From: Prevotella micans DSM 21469 = JCM 16134
GTDB taxonomy: Bacteria > Bacteroidota > Bacteroidia > Bacteroidales > Bacteroidaceae
Length of the DNA stretch: 44,082 nucleotides
NCBI RefSeq assembly: GCF_000614105.1
Contig: NZ_BAKH01000018.1
Coordinates: 1-44,082, forward strand
Direction of reading: 5' to 3'
Numbering within the stretch: the first letter of the stretch is position 1; every line of letters begins with the position of its first letter. A model generated the notes under the pieces. It was not told the DNA's origin. It made no database searches and saw nothing but the letters and a program-made list of their open reading frames with translations. A program made the translations under genes and the position numbers. Positions 38,492 to 44,082 of this stretch are shown here, in pieces.

Positions 38492-38641
38492 ATGGACAAA
38501 AATATATATGCAGCTATTGCCGCCGCTCTATTCGAATTCGAAGGCAACAACGTGCACGACACCGAACCAGGATTCATCACCATCAAGCCGAAACAAACAA
38601 TGTGGAGTGCCAAGTTTGAAATAATGACCCAGAAACCATAA
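38492..38641 (+). CDS. Small decarboxylase subunit-like protein (epsilon/delta C-terminus type), 49 aa
   Basis: 49-residue protein. The N terminus MDKNIYAAIAAALFEFEGNN and the segment ITIKPKQTMWSAKF resemble the C-terminal tail found in delta and epsilon subunits of biotin-dependent decarboxylases, (A)AIAAAL..hydrophobic.. then I(T/S)IK....W. That tail is thought to hold the complex together. Position between mmdA and the biotin carrier gene is the one seen in Bacteroidetes clusters. Assignment is by resemblance and context; the sequence is too short for more. Confidence 0.6.
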   Translation: MDKNIYAAIAAALFEFEGNNVHDTEPGFITIKPKQTMWSAKFEIMTQKP

Positions 38642-38646
38642 AGCAA

Positions 38647-39078
38647 ATGAAAGAGTTTAAATACATAATCGACGGAAAAGAATATAAGGTTGAAATCAAC
38701 GAAATCGGCGACGATAACATCGCCAAGATAAATGTCAACGGAGAAGATTTCAAAGTGCAGCTCGACAAACCTGCTGAGCAACCAAAGAAAGTTGAATTAG
38801 GCAAGCCTGTTTCCGAAACAACCGACAATGCCGCCGATGAAGCAAAATCAGTAGAAATTAATTCATCCGCAGCCATAAAAGCTCCTTTGCCCGGCACGAT
38901 AACCTCCATCGAAGTGAGCGTTGGTCAAGAGGTGAAAGCTGGCGACACTGTTGTGGTGCTTGAAGCGATGAAAATGCAAAATAACATTGAGGCCGAGAAA
39001 GATGGTAAGGTCACCGCGATAGTTGTCAAAGTTGGTCAGGCAGTATTGGAGGACGAACCGTTGGTTGTCATAGAATAA
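38647..39078 (+). CDS. mmdC: Biotin carboxyl carrier subunit (mmdC-like)
   Basis: 143-residue biotinyl carrier of the same complex. The N-terminal half (MKEFKYIIDGKEYKVEINEI..) is typical of gamma-type carriers, a Pro/Ala/Thr/Glu linker runs to about 75, and the lipoyl-like domain starts at IKAPLPGTITSIEVSVGQEV. The biotin lysine is in EAMKMQNNIEAEKDG near residue 108. It follows the small gene by 5 nt and is closed by a strong terminator, so the cluster ends here. Confidence 0.92.
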   Translation: MKEFKYIIDGKEYKVEINEIGDDNIAKINVNGEDFKVQLDKPAEQPKKVELGKPVSETTDNAADEAKSVEINSSAAIKAPLPGTITSIEVSVGQEVKAGDTVVVLEAMKMQNNIEAEKDGKVTAIVVKVGQAVLEDEPLVVIE

Positions 39079-39126
39079 TCCGTCCTCGAAGATTTCAAAT
39101 AAAATCATATTGTTTCTTCTAATTAT

Positions 39127-39160
39127 AAGGGGATGTGACAGTATTCTGTCACATCCCCTT
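39127..39160 (+). terminator. Terminator after biotin carrier gene
   Basis: A perfect 15-bp stem, AAGGGGATGTGACAG with CTGTCACATCCCCTT around TATT, then TATTTGTC. Confidence 0.92.
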
Positions 39161-39279
39161 TATTTGTCTCCGGCGAGAACAAGAATAAGTTTTTTTCGAT
39201 GAATAAATATCGCAAAAGCCCGATTAGCAAGGCGTCCTAAATAAAATATAAATTCTTTGTGACGTCTTTTAAATAGCCT

Positions 39280-39287
39280 TACCTTTG
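39280..39287 (+). promoter_or_regulatory. -7 element of the ftsX operon
   Basis: TACCTTTG, 33 nt before the ATG at 39321. Presumed promoter for ftsX through folK. Confidence 0.55.
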
Positions 39288-39320
39288 CCACGCTTCGAAG
39301 CAAATACACCTTATATCATA

Positions 39321-40199
39321 ATGACAAGAAATCGAAATAAAGCTCGCAATCGTCATAGTCTTCAATTAGTCACGTTGTGCATAAGCACGGCTATGGTGCT
39401 TATTCTTATAGGGATGGTTGTTCTGACCGTTTTCACCAGCAGAAATCTCAGTTCTTATGTTAAGGAAAACCTCACTCTCACGATGAATCTTCAACCAGAC
39501 GTGACCGATGAGGAGGGAGTACAGCTGTGTGAATATGTCAAGAGATTGCAATACATCAACCATTTGGATTTCGTAAGCAAAGAAGAAGCAAAGAATGAAG
39601 TGACTAAAGAGTTAGGAGCCGACCCGACTGAATTTGTCGGTGAAAATCCTTGTACAGCCGAAATTGAGATACGGTTGAAAGCCAACTATGCCAATAATGA
39701 TTCCATTAAACGCATTGCACTCGAATTGAAAGGACTACGAGGTGTGAGCGATGTAACCTATAGGCAAGACTTGGTTGAAAGTGTGAACCAAACCTTGCGT
39801 AAAATCGGTTTCGTGTTGCTAGTCATTGCAGGTTTACTCACTATTATTTCATTTTCGCTCATCAACAATACCATTCGGCTGAGCATTTATGCTCGCCGCT
39901 TCTCCATTCACACAATGAAGCTGGTTGGTGCGTCATGGAGTTTCATTCGAATGCCGTTTCTCAAGCAAGCTGTTAGTGAAGGGTTCATATCGGCTATGAT
40001 TGCAATTGTTTCGCTTGGCATCGGAATGTATTTCCTCTACGACTATGACTCAGAAATCAGCGTTGTACTCAATTGGGAAGTGATGTTCATAACAGCTTTA
40101 GTTATGTTGGCTTTCGGCATACTTATCACTGTTTTCTGCGCTTGGCTTTCGGTGAACAGATTTTTGAGAATGAAGGCAGGCGATCTTTATAAGATTTAA
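39321..40199 (+). CDS. ftsX: Cell division protein FtsX-like permease
   Basis: Membrane half of the FtsEX ABC-type complex that controls septal murein hydrolases. 292 residues from ATG 39321; the frame is open to a TTG further upstream, but that lies in the promoter. One membrane helix at about 17-40, a periplasmic loop (about 45-160, with VSKEEAKNEVTKELGADPTEFVGENPC) and three C-terminal helices (about 170-195, 225-250, 262-285) match FtsX. The motif FSLINNTIRLSIYARRFSIHTMKLVGAS is typical. ftsE is not adjacent. First gene of the ftsX-folK run. Confidence 0.92.
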   Translation: MTRNRNKARNRHSLQLVTLCISTAMVLILIGMVVLTVFTSRNLSSYVKENLTLTMNLQPDVTDEEGVQLCEYVKRLQYINHLDFVSKEEAKNEVTKELGADPTEFVGENPCTAEIEIRLKANYANNDSIKRIALELKGLRGVSDVTYRQDLVESVNQTLRKIGFVLLVIAGLLTIISFSLINNTIRLSIYARRFSIHTMKLVGASWSFIRMPFLKQAVSEGFISAMIAIVSLGIGMYFLYDYDSEISVVLNWEVMFITALVMLAFGILITVFCAWLSVNRFLRMKAGDLYKI

Positions 40200-40218
40200 G
40201 TTTAAACACATACATATC

Positions 40219-40255
40219 TGCCGGGTCTCGGAGAATCTTGATTCCGAATCCCGGC
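40219..40255 (+). other. Intercistronic hairpin between ftsX and DUF3098 gene
   Basis: GCCGGG (40220-40225) pairs with CCCGGC (40250-40255) and an inner GAATC/GATTC stem. It has no T tract, so it looks like a processing or stability element rather than a terminator. Confidence 0.5.
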
Positions 40256-40268
40256 TAATCATTTTCTT

Positions 40269-40511
40269 ATGGACAAAAAGAACTTAGCATTCGGAAAGAC
40301 CAACTATATATTGTTGGCAATCGGTATGGCTGTAGTGGTCATTGGGTTTATCCTAATGAGCGGAGCCAGTTCCAACGAAACCACTTTTAATCCAGAAATA
40401 TTCAGCGCACGCCGAATAAGTGTTGCTCCCGTTGTGACCTTTATCGGATTCATTTCCATAATCGGAGCAATCATTTATCGCCCGAAAAACGAAGAGGGTA
40501 CAAAGGAATAA
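40269..40511 (+). CDS. DUF3098 family membrane protein
   Basis: 80 residues of a Bacteroidetes-specific family of unknown function. It has two membrane segments (about 14-31 and 50-67) around a short loop SGASSNETTFNPEIFSARRISVAP, whose FNPEIFSxRRI pattern is the family signature. Always or nearly always encoded between ftsX and uppP in this phylum, suggesting a link to cell division or undecaprenyl recycling, though this is inference. Its TAA is followed directly by the uppP ATG. Confidence 0.88.
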   Translation: MDKKNLAFGKTNYILLAIGMAVVVIGFILMSGASSNETTFNPEIFSARRISVAPVVTFIGFISIIGAIIYRPKNEEGTKE

Positions 40512-41372
40512 ATGACACTTATTCAAACTATAATCATTTCAATTGTCGAGGGACTTACCGAGGCACTACCCATTTCGTCGACCGGGCATATGATTATCAC
40601 GCAGCATTTGCTGGGTGTTCCGCAAAACGATATGTTTGTGCATTCTTTCACGTTCATTATCCAGTTTGCGGCAATTCTTTCGGTAGTACTCCTTTATTGG
40701 AAACGTTTTTTCAGACTCAACACGTCACCGGCTCCAGAGGGAAGTAATGCGCTGCAGATTCTGCTTCACAAGTTCCGTTTTTATTGGTTGCTCGTTGTGG
40801 GCGTTATTCCGGCGGTAATTATAGGCTTTGCAGCAAAGAAAAGCGGACTACTGGATTGGCTTCTCGATTCCGTTTGGGTAGTGGCTGTGATGCTTGTTGT
40901 GGGTGGAGTATTTATGCTTTTCTGCGATAAACTTTTCAACAGTAAGGATAACGAAAAGAATGAGGTTGACGAGCATAGAGCCTTTAAGATAGGTTTGTTT
41001 CAATGCCTGTCGGTTATTCCCGGAGTGAGTCGCTCGATGGCGACCATTGTAGGTGGAATGGCAAGCGGATTGAGTCGCAAACGTTCGGCCGAATTTTCAT
41101 TTTTTCTCGCAGTTCCCACGATGGCAGGTGCAACATTGCTCGACGTGCTCGACCTACTCAAAGGCGACGCTACATGGGCAACCGGCCACAATGTGTTTTT
41201 GCTTCTTGTGGGATGCGCCGTTTCGTTTGTTGTTGCCCTTTTTGCGATGAAATGGTTTGTTGCCTTCCTCACAAAATACGGTTTCAAGGCTTTCGGATGG
41301 TATCGAATCATCGTGGGCGGCATAATCCTCATAATGCTGCTATCGGGAGCATCCTTAAACATGATAGGATAA
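40512..41372 (+). CDS. uppP: Undecaprenyl-diphosphatase
   Basis: UppP/BacA removes one phosphate from undecaprenyl diphosphate to recycle the lipid carrier for cell wall and glycan synthesis (EC 3.6.1.27). Integral membrane protein with about eight helices, 286 residues. The active-site regions are visible: EGLTEALPISSTGHMII (residues 13-29) with Glu, Ser and His, and PGVSRSMATIVGGMASG with the conserved Arg. It abuts the DUF3098 gene without a gap, so is translationally coupled. Confidence 0.96.
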   Translation: MTLIQTIIISIVEGLTEALPISSTGHMIITQHLLGVPQNDMFVHSFTFIIQFAAILSVVLLYWKRFFRLNTSPAPEGSNALQILLHKFRFYWLLVVGVIPAVIIGFAAKKSGLLDWLLDSVWVVAVMLVVGGVFMLFCDKLFNSKDNEKNEVDEHRAFKIGLFQCLSVIPGVSRSMATIVGGMASGLSRKRSAEFSFFLAVPTMAGATLLDVLDLLKGDATWATGHNVFLLLVGCAVSFVVALFAMKWFVAFLTKYGFKAFGWYRIIVGGIILIMLLSGASLNMIG

Positions 41373-41382
41373 CCACACTTAT

Positions 41383-42086
41383 ATGAACTTCAAGGAAGGA
41401 GTCCTTATTCCAATCGATAAGCCTATAGCGTGAGCAGCTTCAAAGCCTTGGCCCACATTAGGTACCTCTGCACTCAGGCCAACAACGGAAAAGTTAAGAT
41501 GGGCCACGCCGGAACGCTCGACCCTCTTGCAACCGGAGTGCTAGTGCTTGTTACAGGCAAGATGACCAAGCAAATAGAAACTCTCCAGGCACACACCAAG
41601 GAATATGTCGCAACTCTGCAACTCGGAGCAACCACCCCCAGTTACGACATGGAGCACGAGGTTAACGAAACATTTCCAACCGAGCACATCACCCGTCAGC
41701 TTATTGAAGAAACCATCCCCCAGTTCGTGGGTAACATTCAACAAATTCCCCCAACCTACAGCGCCGTTAAAGTGAACGGAAAGCGCGCATTCGATTATCG
41801 CCGCAAAGGAAAAGACGTTCAGCTCAGCGCAAAGAACATTCGCATAGACGAAATAGAAATAATCCAGTTCGACGAAACAACAATGCAGCTCTCATTGCGC
41901 GTTGTCTGCGGAAAAGGCACCTACATCCGGGCACTAGCACGCGACATCGGGCGAGCACTCGAAAGCGGAGCCTATCTAACAGCCCTCCGACGCACACGCT
42001 CCGGAAACATAAGCATTGAAAACTGCATCAGCTACGAGCGATTCGAAGAATGGCTAAACCAACAAACAATAAAAAAGGAGATATAA
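41383..42086 (+). CDS. truB: tRNA pseudouridine(55) synthase, frame broken
   Basis: TruB makes pseudouridine 55 in the T loop of tRNAs. From ATG 41383 the start MNFKEGVLIPIDKP is canonical, but the frame then stops at 41430 (TGA). Adding one T at about 41423 (CCTATAGC to CCTTATAGC) gives IDKPYSVSSFKALAHIRYL and a 234-residue protein of normal length. The catalytic segment KMGHAGTLDPLATGVLVL (Asp) and the later TYSAVKVNGKRAFDYRRKG and CGKGTYIRALARDIG are intact. It lies 10 nt after uppP and 6 nt before queA. The break is likely a sequence error. Confidence 0.9.
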
Positions 42087-42092
42087 GAATAC

Positions 42093-43277
42093 ATGAAACT
42101 ATCGCAATTTAATTTCACCCTGCCCGAAGAACAAGTGGCACTTTACCCACACGTATCCGAAAGAATACACAAACTCGCCGACGGAACCACCAAAACATTC
42201 AAAGTGACCCGACGCGACGAAGCACGATTGATGGTGCTGCACCGCAAATCACAGAAAATCGACAAGTTCAAAAGAGACTCCAGAGGAAGAATTAAAAAAG
42301 GAGAGTACATCAGATTCAAAGACGCACTCGACTACTTCACCGAAGGCGACACTTTCGTACTCAACGACACAAAAGTATTTCCAGCAAGGCTCTACGGAAC
42401 AAAAGAAAAAACCGATGCCAAAATCGAAGTGTTCCTTCTTAGAGAACTAAACGCCGACATGCGGCTCTGGGATGTGCTCGTAGAACCCGCACGAAAAATC
42501 AGAATCGGAAACAAACTCTTCTTCGACGACACAGGGTCAATGGTGGCCGAAGTGATTGACAACACAACATCGCGCGGACGAACACTCCGATTCCTATACG
42601 ACTGCTCGCACGAAGAATTCAAACGCGAACTCTTCACACTGGGCGAAGCACCGCTACCGAGATACATCATCGACAAACGGCCCAAAGCCGACGACGAGCA
42701 ATTCGCACATGCCGATGCCGACGACATCATCAACTTTCAAACCGTATTCGCAGCAAACGAAGGAGCAGTCACAGCACCCGGAACAAACCTGCACTTCTCA
42801 GAACAAATGATGAAAATCATGGAACTGCGCGGAATGGGAACAGCATTCGTCACACTCCATTGCGGACTCGGGAACTTCCACGAAATAGAAGTCGAAGACC
42901 TCACAAAACACAAAATGGACTCTGAAGAAATGCACATCAACGCAAAAGCCTGCGAAGTGGTAAACCGAGCAAAAAGAGCCGGAAAACACATCTGTGTTGT
43001 TGGAGCAAGCATGCTCAAAGCAACCGAAACAGCAGTCGGAACCGACAAAATGTTGAAGGAGTACGATGGATGGACAAACAAATTCATATTCCCCAAATAC
43101 GAATTTGGTCTTGCCGACACCATGCTCGTCAACTTCTATCAGCCATTCTCAACCGCACTCATGGCAACAGCAGCCTTTGCCGGCTACGACCTCGTCATGG
43201 AAGCCTATAACCAGGCAGTCCAAGACGGCTACCGATTCGGATGTTTCGGCGACTCGATTCTCATCTTAGACGATTGA
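42093..43277 (+). CDS. queA: S-adenosylmethionine:tRNA ribosyltransferase-isomerase
   Basis: QueA builds epoxyqueuosine at tRNA position 34 using the ribosyl part of SAM. 394 residues, longer than the roughly 350 of E. coli. The added sequence is in the N terminus: LYPHVSERIHKLADGTTK, then FKVTRRDEARLMVLHRKS, then KFKRDSRGRIKKGEYIRFKD before DYFTEGDTFVLNDTKVFPARLYG. Core blocks: EVFLLRELN..LWDVLVEPARKIRIG, GEAPLPRYI, QTVFAANEGAVTAPGTNLHFSEQMM, VTLHCGLGNF, NAKAC and the C-terminal FGCFGDSILIL. Start ATG 42093 is 6 nt after truB. Confidence 0.95.
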   Translation: MKLSQFNFTLPEEQVALYPHVSERIHKLADGTTKTFKVTRRDEARLMVLHRKSQKIDKFKRDSRGRIKKGEYIRFKDALDYFTEGDTFVLNDTKVFPARLYGTKEKTDAKIEVFLLRELNADMRLWDVLVEPARKIRIGNKLFFDDTGSMVAEVIDNTTSRGRTLRFLYDCSHEEFKRELFTLGEAPLPRYIIDKRPKADDEQFAHADADDIINFQTVFAANEGAVTAPGTNLHFSEQMMKIMELRGMGTAFVTLHCGLGNFHEIEVEDLTKHKMDSEEMHINAKACEVVNRAKRAGKHICVVGASMLKATETAVGTDKMLKEYDGWTNKFIFPKYEFGLADTMLVNFYQPFSTALMATAAFAGYDLVMEAYNQAVQDGYRFGCFGDSILILDD

Positions 43278-43282
43278 CCCAC

Positions 43283-43711
43283 ATGCAGAAAGAATCAACA
43301 ACCGAACAGCACAAAGTCTATCTCGGTCTAGGGTCGAACCTCGGCAACCGCAAAGCAATCATGCGAGAGGCCATCGAAAAAATAAACGAAAAGGTTGGCG
43401 CCGTTGTGCGCCAATCATCGTTTTATGAAACCGCCCCCTGGGGCTACGAAAGTCCAAACAAATTCATCAACGCCTGCATCCGCATCGACTCCCCCCTCGC
43501 TCCTCACGACCTCCTGGAAACCACGCAAAAAATTGAACACGAACTGGGACGCGTACACAAAACCAGTCTTAATCGCTACGAAGACCGAATAATCGACATC
43601 GACATCCTTCTCTACGACAACCTGGAAATAAGCGAGCCCGACCTCCAAATTCCCCACCCACTCATGTACAAGCGCGATTTCGTTATGCGCCCGCTAAAAG
43701 AAATCCTCTAA
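43283..43711 (+). CDS. folK: 2-amino-4-hydroxy-6-hydroxymethyldihydropteridine pyrophosphokinase
   Basis: HPPK transfers pyrophosphate from ATP to the pterin alcohol in folate synthesis. 142 residues from ATG 43283, just after queA (5 nt). Motifs: VYLGLGSNLGNRKAIM, SSFYETAPWGYESPNKFINACI, EHELGRVHKTSLNRYEDRIIDIDILLYDN (Mg-binding Asp pair) and IPHPLMYKRDFVMRPLKEI. The C terminus ends LKEIL, shorter than many relatives that continue with EIxPxxxHP; a further single-base loss near 43709 would extend the reading as ..KPHHTILY, but this is speculative. Last gene of the operon. Confidence 0.92.
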   Translation: MQKESTTEQHKVYLGLGSNLGNRKAIMREAIEKINEKVGAVVRQSSFYETAPWGYESPNKFINACIRIDSPLAPHDLLETTQKIEHELGRVHKTSLNRYEDRIIDIDILLYDNLEISEPDLQIPHPLMYKRDFVMRPLKEIL

Positions 43712-43730
43712 AACCTCATCACACCATTCT

Positions 43731-43914
43731 ATACGCGAGTTCGGTTTGACGGAGAACTCCCACTCGGCCGTTAGCCCGCATGTAGGGACAGACCCCGTGT
43801 CTGTCCGCCCCTGACCGGATGAAATATTGCTATGCGGTCGGTCCGGACCGAATTGGCATTGTGTATCGGACAGACACGGGGTCTGTCCCTACATGCGGCC
43901 TATCGGCCGAATTG
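43731..43914 (+). repeat. REP/MITE-like element with perfect 30-bp inverted repeats
   Basis: The left end ACGCGAGTTCGGTTT (43732) leads to ACTCGGCCG. Arms at 43778-43807 and 43867-43896 are perfect inverted copies of 30 bp, separated by 59 bp. Each arm also folds on itself: GGACAGAC-CCCGT-GTCTGTCC. The centre carries CGGTCGGTCCGGACCG and GAATTGG. No matching right end before 44082. The remaining 43915-44082 shows no gene I can support. Confidence 0.85.
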
Positions 43915-44082
43915 GCTTGGGTGGCAGAAGAGTTTGTGATATCGGGATGTCGGGCTCCTCTTCGGATGTGGTTTCTATCATCTTCTGTTTCCAAGTCTTA
44001 TCATTTCTCGACGTTTTTCGGGTCAACACGATTAAAAACAAGGTTGATTATACGTGGAAAAAGGTCGGCAGCCGTGATTTTT

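Overview
The window looks like a chromosomal stretch from a member of the order Bacteroidales (Prevotellaceae or Muribaculaceae-like; genus not determinable from sequence alone). The signs are: nearly every recognisable promoter carries the Bacteroidetes -7 element TAnnTTTG, often with a -33 TTTG; a large secreted Omp28-like protein ends in a type IX secretion-like tail; a PorT-like barrel, an OmpA-family protein, a DUF3098 protein and the gene order ftsX-DUF3098-uppP-truB-queA-folK are typical of the phylum.

Layout: 1-750 holds four tRNA genes (two Lys-CTT on +, Gly-CCC and Thr-CGT on -). 765-5219 carries pncB, a D-Ala-D-Ala dipeptidase, a THUMP-like methyltransferase and oxyR. 5419-8930 holds eno and a large secreted Omp28-like protein. 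9083-9478 is a repeat region, followed by an AAA+ ATPase and nifJ (pyruvate:ferredoxin oxidoreductase). 14590-15300 has no protein gene but holds a palindromic repeat and a likely orphan non-coding RNA on the minus strand. mutS2 follows, then repeats (17946-18565), two tiny ORFs, a Ser/Thr-rich lipoprotein, a rhodanese, msrC and rsmA (all minus). Divergent from rsmA is a YbhN/LPG-synthase-like membrane protein, then pepD, a second repeat block (24876-25548), and a minus operon nspC-cbpA-like-SDR. prs, a small MITE-like element, three minus-strand envelope or secreted genes, a membrane sugar 4,6-dehydratase, an OmpA porin, an acyl-ACP thioesterase, an acyl-CoA carboxylase/decarboxylase cluster and the ftsX-to-folK operon complete the window, which ends in a third REP-like element.

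Functional themes: anaerobic central metabolism (enolase, PFOR, biotin-dependent propionate-type cluster), NAD, PRPP, folate and queuosine supply, translation (tRNAs, RsmA, TruB, QueA), oxidative stress (OxyR, fRMsr) and envelope building (UppP, sugar dehydratase, OmpA, lipoprotein, polyamine synthesis by NspC).

Two things stand out. First, five conserved plus-strand genes are broken at six places, and each break is repaired by restoring one base in a run of identical bases, so sequence error is likelier than gene decay. Second, the intergenic DNA is unusually structured: three unrelated tandem arrays share a period of 41-42 bp (7, 7 and 8 units), and each lies beside a copy or fragment of a REP/MITE-like inverted repeat family; a separate 23-bp palindromic repeat occurs twice; and a 270-nt minus-strand transcript with its own promoter and terminator encodes nothing recognisable.
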